Positions 54,282-64,000 of a DNA stretch of 64,000 nt are shown piece after piece. Origin of the DNA: Ichthyophis bannanicus (lineage: Eukaryota; Chordata; Amphibia; Gymnophiona; Ichthyophiidae); NCBI GenBank assembly GCA_033557465.1, contig CM066033.1, positions 710,569,637 through 710,633,636 of the forward strand, read 5' to 3'. A program made the translations under genes and the position numbers. A model generated the notes under the pieces. The model saw nothing but the letters and a program-made list of their open reading frames with translations, searched no databases and was not told the origin of the DNA. The number at the start of each line of letters is the position of its first letter. Position 1 is the first letter of the stretch.

Positions 54282-54884
54282 GGGGGTCATTCTGTGCCTG
54301 AATAGTGGGGATGTACGTCCTGCCTGGACATACATCCCCACTGTTTGTCCCCCTGCCACTCCCAGTGCAAGGTCTCCCTGTACAAACAGCGCTGTTGTAC
54401 GGGGAGCCTTAGATGGGGGCAGTCTGGAGACAGAGTGAGGGTGGGGCATGGACAGGCTGTGACCCCAGACGTACAGGGCCGATTCTGAGGTAGGCCCTAT
54501 ACGTCCAGGGTTGGCCATGTAGACGGGGGACTGCAGCACTGAGCCAGGAAAAAATGATGAGGGGGTGCAGGGGGTACCCTGCAGCCTGACCCTGGCCATG
54601 GGAGGCCATATCGGGGGTTGGGCTGTGGGGAAAGTGCACTTTGGGTTGGCGGCCGGGGATTGCGGCTCCATTGCTATAGCAATATGATACCATGGCACTG
54701 CGGCTCCATTACGGAGCCTGGCTGAGTAAGCCGTTCAGCCCATCAGAATCAGGTAGGCCATTAGATACGATTCTGATCCCACAGGCACATCTAGCCCCGT
54801 GGGATCAGAATTGGATACTACCACTGCACGTCCAGATTCTGAGGGGCCACACAGGGGCTGGATGGCCAAAATAGAATTGGCCTC
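54282..54884 (+). mobile_element. PIF/Harbinger-type MITE in the L1 endonuclease
   Basis: It is flanked by TTA (54279-54281 and 54885-54887) with imperfect inverted ends GGGGGTCATTCTGTG and CAAAATAGAATTGGCCTC. Removing 603 bp plus one TTA restores the L1 frame (...GVLEP-LLEKSVQGKLIL...). A hairpin (AGTGGGGATGTA / TACATCCCCACT) lies at about 54303-54342. No transposase. Confidence 0.75.
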
Positions 54885-55423
54885 TTACTGGAGAAATCCG
54901 TGCAAGGAAAGCTCATTTTGGCAGGAGATTTCAATGTGATATTAAATCCCCGATGGAACAGGCAGGCCAAGGGAGGAGATGGGGGTAGGAGTAGGAGGGT
55001 AGTGAAGGGGATAATGAAGCAGTATCAATTAATGGACATATGGAGAGTGCATAATAGTGGTCGACGGGACTACACCTTCTTTTCACACCTCCACAATAGC
55101 TATAGTTGGATTGATTATGTGCAGGTGGAGCGGTTTGGGAGTTTTGGGTGAGGGAGGCCGAGTTAGGAAACATAATTGATCAGATCATGCGCCTGTATGG
55201 ATGGATCTAGAGGACCATAGAAGGGAGGGTGGAGTGCAATTTTGGAGGCTAAATTAAAGCCTTTTAAAACGGGAAGAAGTGGTCAAAGACGTGAGAGCTA
55301 GTATACAGGAGTACTAGCAATTGAATGATACTGGTGAGGTGGGAGATGTCACTCTTTGGAGGGAATGAAAGCAGTAGTTTAGGACGGATGGTAATGTGGG
55401 CTGCAAGGCTTAAAAAGGGAAGG
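54885..55423 (+). pseudogene. Tx1-type L1 endonuclease C-terminus
   Basis: VQGKLILAGDFNVILNPRWN contains the GDFN block, followed by HNSGRRDYTFFSHLHNSYSW, IDYVQVE. Stops follow, up to the CR1 insertion. Confidence 0.75.
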
Positions 55424-56145
55424 TGAATAGTGGAGTACCCCAGGGATCTGTACTGGGTCCGCTACTTTTTGACATATTCATAAATGACCTGGAAAAGGGA
55501 ATAACTAGAGAGGTTATCAAATTTGCAGACGACACAAAACTGTTTAAAGTTGTTAAAAACCAAGAGGACTGTGGAAAACTGCAGGAGGATCTGGATAAAT
55601 TGGAAGACTGAGCATCCAAATGGCAGATGAAATTTAATGTGGACAAGTGCAAAGTTATGCACCTAGGAAAGAACAACCCACACTATGGTTACACGATGCA
55701 AGGTTCCACATTGGGAACCACCATCCAGGAAAAAGATTTAGGAGTCATCATGGATAACATGTTAAAACTCTCCACCCAGTGTGCAGCGGCGGCCAAGAAA
55801 GCAAATAGAATGCTAGGTATCATAAGGAAAGGAATGGAAAATAAAACAAAGGATATTATAATGCTTCTGTATCGTTTTATGGTACGACCGCACCTTGAAT
55901 ATTGTGTGCAATTCTGGTCGCCGTATCTTAAAAAGGATATAGCGTTATTAGAAAAGGTACAGAGAAGAGCCACCAAAATGGTAAAGGGGATGGAAGGCTA
56001 CTCCTATGAAGAGAGGCTACAAAGGTTAGGGCTCTTCAACCTGGAAAAGAGACGGCTGAGGGGAGATATGATAGAGGTCTATAAATTAATGAATGGAGTG
56101 GAACGGGTAAACGTAGATCGATTGTTTTACGCTATCAGAATATAG
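55424..56145 (+). pseudogene. CR1 reverse transcriptase C-terminal half
   Basis: GVPQGSVLGPLLFDIFIND, FADDTKLFKVV with the catalytic ADD, a stop at 55609-55611 (WAS... context), then KWQMKFNVDKCKVMHLG, RPHLEYCVQFWSPYLKKD, KVQRRATKMVKGMEG and EKRRLRGDMIEVYKLMNG. It closely resembles the classic CR1 of birds and reptiles, and is a different lineage from the CR1-like element at 43.5 kb. Confidence 0.88.
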
Positions 56146-56503
56146 AAAGACTAGGGGACATGTAATGAAGCTACAGGGTAAACTATTTAAGACAAATAAG
56201 AGAAAATATTTTTTCACTCAACGTGTAATCAAACTCTGGAATTTGTTACCGGAGGATGTAGTAAGAGCTGTTAGTGTAGCTGGGTTTAAAAAAGGTTTGG
56301 ACAAGTTCCTGGAGGAAAGGTCCAGAAACCATTATTAAAAAGGGACCCAGGATATCAATGCTTGACCCAATACAAGCATTGTGGAACCTGTGTCTTTTGG
56401 GGATACTGCTAGGTACGTATGACCTAGATTGGCCATTGTTGGAAACAGGATACTGGGCTTGATGGACCTTGGTCTGACCCAGTATGGTATATCTTATGTT
56501 CTT
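55424..56503 (+). mobile_element. CR1 LINE, 5'-truncated, inside the L1 ORF2
   Basis: It starts in the RT (SGVPQGSVLGPLLFDIFIN) and ends in the CR1-style 3' repeat TATCTTATGTTCTTATG. The neighbouring L1 frame runs WAARLKK before it and EQETKLQRAIKEAA after it. Confidence 0.88.
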
Positions 56504-59140
56504 ATGGAACAGGAAACAAAGTTGCAGAGGGCTATTAAGGAAGCTGCAGAATCATATAGGAAGAAGGGTAATTCCCAAGGTTTGAAACAATTAATGCAAC
56601 TGTGGATGGAGCTACATAAGCTCCAGATGGAGGCAATAGCATTCCAGCTGGAGAGAGTCAGCCAGCACTATTATGAGTGGGAGGACAAAGTGGGGAGGCT
56701 GTTGGCGCACAAGCTGCAGAAAAGGGAAGCACTGGCCACTATAACCCAGATTAAAGGGGACACAGATGAAGTTTGAGGACAGAGAAACTTATAGGAGCCC
56801 AGTTTTAACAGTTTTATAATGAACTATATACCCAACAACACGGGGGTTACTAAGGAGCAGGGTGAGCAATACCTTGTGGGGGTGGCCTTACCCACATTAA
56901 GGGAAGAGGCACATGATATGTTGGAGGAGGAGATATAAGGAGAGGAAAGAAGTATGGTGATTAAAGACCTGGCCACTGGGAAGTCACCAGGGCTAGATGG
57001 GCTACCTAGTAGCTTCTATAAGGTGTTTGTGGGGGAGGTAGTAGGAGTGATGGATAGAATTTTCAGTGGAGTCATACGAAAACAGGGGCAACTATCCCCA
57101 GACATGCTCACAGCGGGGATAACGGTCTTACCAAAGGAAGGCAAGGACCCTTTATATTGTTCATCTTATCGCTCAATATCATTGCTAAATGTGGACGTAA
57201 AGATATTGGAAAAAAATTTAGCTAACCAGTGGATGCTGGGCTTAATAGGATGGGACCTGATGGGGTTCATAGGTGGGCGGATAGTCTCAGGCAGTATCGA
57301 ACAAGAACTCAATGAGGTGTGCACCAGCAATGAGAGGAAGCAATGCTTCTCTCTACTGATGTTGCAAAAGCGTTTGAGAGGGGATTGGGGGTTCTTGTTC
57401 CAGGTGCCTCATAAAATGGGATTTGGGTTTGGGTTTGTGGGTTAGATAAAATTTTATATAGTCATCCCCGAGCATGGGTAAAAATTAATGGTCATTATGC
57501 CAAAGCGTTCCCATTGGAGAGGGGTATGCGGCAGGGATGCCTCCTATCTCTCTTGCTCTTTGCTTTGGTGGTGGAGCCGCTAGCACAAGCAGTGAGGGCA
57601 AATGATCAAGTGAAGGGTGTGGAAGTTGGGGGTCAGAAGCATAAGACATGCAGATGACATCTTATTAGTGGTAACAAAACTGAACAGACGCTATTGGTAG
57701 TGTTGCGGGAATTGAAGAGATACGAAGAGTTATTGGGGTTCAAAATGAACCTGGAAAAGACAGAGGCACTAAATATCAACCTGGAACCAAGCAGTCCTGA
57801 GGAATAAGTATCTCTTTAGGTGGGCACAAGAGGCACTCAGATATTTAGGAGTGCATATGACAGCACATCATACGACCCTATATGACACCAATTATCCGGT
57901 GCTATGGAAGCAGGTAGGGAAGAATCTACAGGGTTGGCAAGGATTAGAAATGCCCTAGTTGGGAAGGATAGTGGCAGTCAAAATTAATATCTTGCTGCGG
58001 ATAGTGTAATTCTTTCAGGGCCTCCCAATACAGATTCCAATAAGGCATGTTAGAAACCTACAGAGGAAAGTGTTCAGTTTCATCTGGAAGAGGAAACCCC
58101 CGAAAGTGGCTAGGTTGGTCCTATACAGAAGGAGGGAGGAAGGGGGATTAGGTGTGCCTGACTTTCAGGCATATTACTGGGCAGCACAGATTCGCAATCT
58201 AATGGATTGGTGAGAGGGACAGGAAAAGAAGAATGCGGTGGCCCTTGAGAAGATTGAGAGAATGGGAAGTCCACTGGGGAGCCTACAATGGGTGAGCCGG
58301 GACAAAAGGGGATTACCTGAGGGGGGAACCAGTTTGTAAAACATGTACTGGGGATATGGGATAAGGTGCAAAGGAAAAGAAGATGGAAGAAATCAAGCAT
58401 TCTCAGTAATGAGAGAGTTGTGCCATACAGAAGACTTTCTTCCTGGGACAGAAGGGGAGGATTTATAGAAGGCGGGAAAGGGTAGGGTTAAAGTGTTTCT
58501 ACAAGTTTATTGATGGAGAATGGGTAGCTTTTGAGGACTTACAAGAGACATATGGCCTACAGGAGAGAGATGTTTTAATATGGACAGGTGATCCAGTATC
58601 TCCTTGAAAAGCTGGGGAGGGAAGGGAATGGACAAGATTTTACCAAATTGGAGGTCCTATGGTATGGGAAGAAGAATTTTAGGGGCTTTATCTCTGCACT
58701 CTACAGGGCTATACAGGAAACAACGTGGACCAAGCATCGCTAAATGACAGAATGGGAAAAAGACTTAAGGGTAGAATTAGATGTCAAGCAATGGAAGGCG
58801 ATTATTGAACAGGTTAAGAAAACACCACTCTCAGTAACGATCCAAGATAATTGGTATAAGGTAGCAATGAGGTGGTATTATCCACCTCTTAGACTTCATA
58901 ACATTTTCCCCTCAGTTTCCAAAAATTGTTGGAGAGGCTATGGGGGGAGGGGTCATTTATTCATATTTGGTGGACTTGTCCCAAGGTGGTAGGGTTTTGG
59001 AAGATGGTTCAGGCTTGGATAAAACAAATGGTAAGAGTGGAAGTTGAAGTAGAGCCTGGGTTCTACCTGTTGATATGGTGGAGCCAAGGGGGGCCCAGGG
59101 CAGCAGAGAAGGCAGATCATGGCTTGACCGAGTGCGGTTA
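56504..59140 (+). pseudogene. Tx1-type L1 ORF2: reverse transcriptase and C-terminus
   Basis: KGNSQGLKQLMQLWMELHKL and AHKLQKREALATITQIKG form the linker. RT begins near 56950: LATGKSPGLDGLPSSFYK, ITVLPKEGKDPLYCSSYR, SISLLNVDVKILEKNLA, then in shifted frames the active-site HADDILLV (near 57645), and a C-terminal part with FIHIWWTCPKVVGFW. Many stops. The pattern GKSPG.DG.P..FYK is L1/Tx1-like. Confidence 0.75.
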
Positions 59141-59384
59141 AATGTGAGTTGACATACCGCTGGAAACAGAGCCTCCATAGCTGGAACAACTGTGTGGGCG
59201 ACTGCGACAGATATATCTTACGGAAAAGCTAACTACCTTAAGGAGACAAAGAAGAGCATGCTTTGAGACAGAATGGAGTGGGAGTATTTGCGCAGGGAGG
59301 GGAAGGGGGCGAGGGAAGGGAGGAAGGGAATGGGAACTGTTCCTGTCATTTATGAAAAAGACTGGCGTTGAAATGTTGTTGTTA

Positions 59385-59636
<252 letters not shown>

Positions 59637-60298
59637 CTAAGCAAAAGTGTAGAGAAAGCTACTAGTTATTCCAGTGAAGCCTGCAAAAGATTTGCATTAC
59701 TTTTTTTTTTCAAATGCTAATCCCCAAGAAGACTGGCTCTGTTGGAATATTCTTGCTGCTAAATCTGCCACTCAGGACAAGCAAGGATGTGACTACAGTA
59801 TTCTAATGAAATGCTAGGAACTAATTCAAATGACAACTTATCATGAAACTGCAATTATATATCTGTTAGGGGATATTACTTGTCCATATCTCCCTGCAAG
59901 AAAATATTAGCTAACTAATTCAAATAGCACAGCCATTAAAGACTGCTTGATATTTGGCACTCAGAGCTAAATAGATATTGTCTGTCATTGACAGGGAAAA
60001 ATCTATCCAGAACGAATCACTCTCTGTCTGGTGGATCTAGTCAAAAGAAGAGAGAATGTATTTCTGGTCTTTGTTTGAAAGACCTGTGAACTGACCAGAG
60101 CATACAGACAGAACATTTGAGACTAACTTTATTGTACTTTTCTCTTTCAAGCTTGATAATTGTGGTGTTTTGATTGTAAATCATTTTGAATAACTTTGGT
60201 TAAAAAGATGGTCTATAAAAACTTTTAAATAAATAAATAAATAACTCTGACTCACTTATGTCAGTGTATGTATGTATTTATGGCTTTGGCACTGAATG
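59637..60298. other. PFK intron, no recognised feature
   Basis: Intron upstream of the exon above. There is a T-run at about 59700-59710 and an A/T-rich (AAAT)n tail near 60228-60242, which suggests a short LINE or SINE end on the plus strand. Confidence 0.55.
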
Positions 60299-60420
60299 GA
60301 GAAATTAAATCGTACCTGCTAATTTGCTTTCCTTTAGTCCCTCCAGTACAGTCCGTACTATTGGATTTTCACCCCCTTCCAGTAGAGATTGGAGACTGAG
60401 AATTCCAAGCTTTAGTGATG
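60299..60420 (-). repeat. DIRS-D right terminus
   Basis: GCTAATTTGCTTTCCTTTAG and CCTCCAGTACAGTCC are complementary to the internal region at 60628-60657. The donor-like site is degraded to CAGGTACGA here. Confidence 0.75.
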
Positions 60421-60609
60421 TCATTCCATAAAAGGAACACATTGCTATCACCTAGCCAGTATCCCACTATCAAAGCAGAAACCTCATAGACTTATAATAA
60501 ACTAATTAATCTCACTACTTAACAACTCTATTTACTTTTCTTCAAAACTCTTAATACTAATGAAAACAATTAAGCAATCTAATACAAATATACAATAACT
60601 GTTTCAAAT

Positions 60610-60715
60610 GGGTGGGTTATGGACTGTACTGGAGGGACTAAAGGAAAGCAAATTAGCAGGTAAGATCTAATTTCTCCTTCCATAAAGTCCCTCTAGTATA
60701 GACCATACTATGGGG
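60610..60715 (-). repeat. DIRS-D internal complementary region
   Basis: GTACTGGAGGGACTAAAGG, AGCAAATTAGCAGGTAAGAT, then TCCTTCCATAAAGTCCCTC joins both ends head to head. Confidence 0.8.
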
Positions 60716-60732
60716 ATGTACCAGAGCAGTAC

Positions 60733-61640
60733 TTATGAATGGGTGAGTCCTAAAAGTCCAGCCTGTAGAACACATGCTCCAAACTGAGCTTTTGCTTCTG
60801 CCTGCACATTTAAATGGTAATGTTTTGTAAAGGCATATAAGGTAGACCATATTGCCGCCTTACAAATGTCTGCTGGTGGCACCAGGCTAGATTCTGCCCA
60901 TGAAGCTGCCTGAGCCCTAGCAGAATGCACCTTTATGTCCCTAGGTATGGTCTTTTTGCGCAATAAATAAGCAGACACTATTGTTTCTTTCAACCAGTGC
61001 ACAATTGTTGTCTTTGAAGCTGCTTTTCCTTTACGCAGTCCTTCGTAAAGCACAAATGTTCTGATCTTCGAAATGTCTTTGTACACTTCAGGTAATAGCG
61101 AATTATTAAACATATATCCAAACTTTGTAATTGAGGATTATTTGTTTCTTGAAAACTGGACAAAACAATTAGTTGATTAATATGAAATGGTGACACAACC
61201 TTAGGCAGAAAAGATGGTACTGTACGCAAAACAACTTTTTCCTTTGATATCAAGAGAAACTATTCTTGACATGAAAATGCTTGCAACTCTGATATACAAT
61301 GTGCTGTACACATTGCAACTAAAAATATGACCTTTAATGTCAAATCTTTTAAAGTTGCCTCCTTCCAAGGTTCAAATGGCGATTCTGTCAGCACTGTGAG
61401 CACTAGTTTTAGATCCCAAGGGGGAACTATTGAATCTAATTAGCCTTAATACCTTAATATCTGGATGTGATGCTAAAAGATGACCTTGAACTTTACCTCT
61501 ATAGCATAATAATGCCGCCACTTGCACCTTTATGGAATTCAGTGCAAGACCTTTATCAAAAACTACTTGTAAGAAAGACAAAATATCTGGAATAGTAATA
61601 CAGAATGGCTTTATTTTGTTCTCATTACTCCAGTGTTCAA
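60733..61640 (-). pseudogene. DIRS-D tyrosine recombinase
   Basis: In minus order: FLQVVFDKGLALNSIKVQVA, CYRGKVQG and a shift. Then come KVVLRTVPSFLPKVVSPFHI and another shift. The frame 61113-60733 holds HSARAQ (the H-x-x-R box), ICKAAIWSTLYAFTKHYHLN with the Tyr, and the C-terminus. Catalytic residues are kept, but three frames are needed. Confidence 0.8.
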
Positions 61641-63100
61641 AAATACGCCAAACTCATATATGCTAAGGATGTATATCGTTTCCGAGATTTTAAGAGAGTG
61701 TTGCAATCACTGCTGCTGAATAATCCCACTTTATTAACAAGCCCTTTCAAGAGCCAAGCCGTAAGCAAGAATTGATCCACTTGATGCTTATTCACTGGGC
61801 CTTGTGATAGAAGATTCCCTGTTAATGGAAGTCTCCATGGTTTTGTTTGCACCAGTCAAATGAGATCTGCATGCCAAGGTCTCAGAGGTCAATCTGGAGC
61901 TACCAGAATCACTACACCTTTGCGTCTCACTATTCGCTGCATCATCTAATCTATTAGAGGCCACAGAGGGAATGCATATAGCGGTGCATTCTTCAGCCAA
62001 GGTTGTATCAGAGCATCTATCCCTTCGGACATTTTCTCTTCTTCAACTGAAGAACCTTGGGCATTTTGCATTCTTTAACATTGCCACAAGTCCATTTATT
62101 GGAATTCCCCAACTGTGAATGATCTCTTGAAAGACTGTCTCCTCTAAAGACCACTCTCCTGGATCCAGATGATTTTGACTCAGAAAGTATGCTTCATGAG
62201 CCGCTGAAATGGTCATCAGATGGCATTCTATCCTTTAGTAAAGGCACTATCTCTCTGGACAGTACAAGACTGCCTCCTTGTTGATTGATGTATGCTACTG
62301 TTGATGCATTGTCCGAGAACACTCTTACAGCCTTTCCTTCGAGACTTATTTGAAAAGCCTTCAGTGCTGAAAAAGACTGCTCTCATCTCCAACTGGTTGA
62401 CTGACCATAACTTCTTTTCCTTGCTCCATTATCCTTGAGCTATCTGCCCTTGGCAATGAACTCCCCAACCTTTCAGACTGGCATCTGTAGTAACCATTGT
62501 CTATTCTGGGATTTCTAATGGCATGCCTGCCATCAGCTTCTCTTTGTGAAGCCACCACTTTAGACTTAACAGCATCGTTTGCGGACTCCACTGAGTCAAT
62601 AACGCCCTTTGAAGTGGCTGCACATGTGCTCGTGCCTATGGTACTAAATCCAGTGTTGCCGTCATAAACCCCAGTATCTGAAGATACTACCATGCTATTG
62701 GAGCTCTGTTTTGCAAAAATATACAAATGTGTGACTGAGTCTTTAACATTCTCTCGTGTGTCAAGTATACCATTCCTTGCCTTGTGTCACATCTTGCCCC
62801 TAGATGTATCAAGGATTGAGATGGAGTGATCTGAGTTTTGGCCTCGTTGATGACCCAACCAAGACGCTGTAAGAGATTCATCACTTTGTTGGTTGCCACT
62901 TTGCTCTCCTCCATTGTTTTCGCTCATATTAATCAATCGTCCAGATAAGGATGAACTAGCATGCCTTCCTGGCGCAAAGCTGCTGCTACAACTACCATAA
63001 CCTTTGTGAAGGTTCTTGGCGCTGTTGCCAAACCAAATGGTAGTGCCTGAAATTGATAATGGCCCACTGGCACTGCAGTTTGAAAAAGTTCAAGATACCT
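61641..63100 (-). pseudogene. DIRS-D RT C-terminal half, RNase H and methyltransferase-like region
   Basis: At 63090-62935 on the minus strand: FQTAVPVGHYQFQALPFGLA, TAPRTFTKVMVVVAAALRQE, VHPYLDD, so the YLDD catalytic site is intact. Then NKVMNLLQRLGWVINEAKTQ, RNase H with TTDASLKGWG, QLEMRAV and VFSDNAS, and LDPGEW. The methyltransferase-like part is near 62080-61790. Several stops and shifts. Confidence 0.78.
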
Positions 63101-63109
63101 TACTAACTG

Positions 63110-63345
63110 TTTCTACTCAATTTTGTTATGATATAGTATAATATTATAGTTTATCTTTATATGCTATTACAATGTACTGTAATTTATTGTAAATAAATAT
63201 GATGTACTGTAATTTATTACAATGTCTTGTCTCTCTGTCCTCCATGCCCCAATGTAAACCCTTTTGTTGTCCTGTTAACCACTTTGATTGAAAGATAAGG
63301 TGGTATACAAAACTGATTAAATAAATAAATAGATAAATAAAATGT
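63110..63345 (+). repeat. LINE/SINE fragment with GATTGAAAGATAAGGTGGTATAC tail family
   Basis: ACCACTTTGATTGAAAGATA, AGGTGGTATACAAAAC and (AAATA)n end at about 63340. It splits the DIRS-D RT between FQTAVPVG... and ...AYLHLPICKEH. Its body contains duplicated GTACTGTAATTTATT units near 63172-63220. Confidence 0.65.
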
Positions 63346-63540
63346 TCTTTGCAAATTGGGAGGTGGAGATAAGCTTCTGTCAGATCTAAGGCTGTTTGAA
63401 ACTCTCCCTTTTGTATTGCTGTCATTTCTGACCATAATGTCTCCATACGAAAATGAGGTATCTTTAAAGCCCGATTTACATATTTTAGATCCAAGACCGG
63501 ATGACATGTTCCTTCTTTCTTGGGTACCACAAAGTATATA
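63346..63540 (-). pseudogene. DIRS-D RT N-terminal part
   Basis: The minus-strand frame reads VPKKEGTCHPVLDLKYVNRA, LKIPHFRMETLWSEMTA, and FQTALDLTEAYLHLPICKE, including the first catalytic Asp (LDLTEAY). It is open until the LINE fragment at 63345. Confidence 0.82.
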
Positions 63541-63545
63541 GAACA

Positions 63546-63790
63546 ACATATGCCTGCAAGAGGGCGTTTGAACTATATGCTCCAACAGTCTGGAACTCTA
63601 CCAGGAACTCTTCGAGCTACCAATGAACTCTCCACATTCAGAAAACTTCTCAAAACCTACTTATTCAATGAGCATTTTGGCTCCATCACATAATCCTTTC
63701 CCCCCACATATCTCCCCTTCTTCCCCTTGGCAGAAAACAAATAACTTGATCATACATACAACCTGAAGATACAACTACATACCTCAATGT
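63546..63790 (+). mobile_element. L2 LINE 3' fragment
   Basis: GTLPGTLRATNELSTFRKLL, KTYLFNEHFGSIT and stop form an L2 RT C-terminus, following a frameshifted APTVWN. A short 3'UTR follows. Confidence 0.75.
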
Positions 63791-64000
63791 AAATATTTAT
63801 TTATTTATTTTATTTATTTAATGGTATTTATATACCGCCTTATCATTCAATCAAAGAGGTTTCCAAGGCAAACAATCAAGGGGGAAAATGTTTTCATGCA
63901 GTGTACAGAGTGGTGTGTATGTGTTGGCGGGGATGTGATTAGATTTGGTTTATCTACATAGTGCGCTATTATACATCATGAGCTATTATACAGTCTTATA
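63791..64000 (-). repeat. LINE/SINE 3' tail, minus strand, continuing past the window
   Basis: (ATTT)n, then ATGGTATTTATATACCGCC and TTATCATTCAATCAAAGAGG: the inverted tail of the family seen at 6600, 18160 and 33020. Confidence 0.65.

Larger units (their letters stand above)
60299..63545 (-). mobile_element. DIRS-D: minus-strand DIRS element, 5' part missing
   Basis: The right terminus (about 60299-60420), internal complementary region (about 60610-60715), recombinase, RNase H and RT follow in minus-strand order up to about 63540, where L2 sequence begins. Gag and the left repeat are absent or beyond the window. A LINE fragment (about 63110-63345) interrupts the RT. Confidence 0.8.

Noticed and set aside
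59700..64000. Search for the preceding PFK exon
   Set aside because: The region is DIRS-D and L2 scraps, and no matching coding segment was seen.

Overview
This is vertebrate intronic DNA, very probably from an amphibian and most simply a caecilian. The basis is the mix of tyrosine-recombinase (DIRS) retrotransposons with L2, CR1, Tx1-type L1 and R4-like LINEs, hAT and Harbinger MITEs, and a split vertebrate gene; the species is an inference. The only host gene I can support is a muscle-type 6-phosphofructokinase gene (PFKM-like) on the minus strand. Four consecutive coding exons of its C-terminal half are visible, with intact splice sites and matching phases: 59636-59472 (165 nt), 25502-25441 (62 nt), 23585-23474 (112 nt) and 7897-7798 (100 nt). 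Everything else is intron, and most of the intron is transposon.

Layout. 1-2866: the 3' part of a DIRS element (DIRS-A). About 3430-7745: a decayed L2-like LINE carrying two hAT MITEs. 7798-7897: PFK exon. 8598-23232: a minus-strand DIRS element (DIRS-C), broken up by L2 pieces, an R4-like LINE fragment, a CR1 fragment with a hAT MITE inside it, and a plus-strand L2 that itself holds a complete DIRS element (DIRS-B, 9924-15681). 23474-25502: two PFK exons. 26224-32484: a gag-only DIRS-like element (D3, minus) with a 1.1-kb AT-rich insertion carrying a hammerhead-like motif. 32485-59425: a Tx1-type L1 LINE whose ORF1 is split by DIRS element D1 (33424-53256). Inside the gag of D1 sits a near full-length L2 (35258-49076, minus). 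Inside that L2 sit a second gag-only DIRS-like element (D2, 35467-42441) and a CR1 (43545-46321). Inside D2 sits a further short L2 copy. 59472-59636: PFK exon. 60299 to about 63545: DIRS-D (minus), followed by L2 scraps to the window end.

How it fits together. With the transposons removed, the two largest introns (about 34 kb and 15.6 kb) shrink to roughly 1 kb each, so the gene has been inflated by repeated nested insertion. All elements of recognised families carry stops, frameshifts or lost catalytic residues and are annotated as pseudogenes. Several DIRS insertions can be removed on paper to give back an uninterrupted host LINE frame with no target duplication, as expected for tyrosine-recombinase integration. 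The observations I rate highest are the gag-only DIRS-like family (D2/D3), a splice-donor-like CAGGTAAGT in the right terminus of nearly every DIRS element, an N-terminal Cys cluster shared by different gag proteins, the hammerhead-like motif, and a 346-codon open frame of unknown family inside D2.
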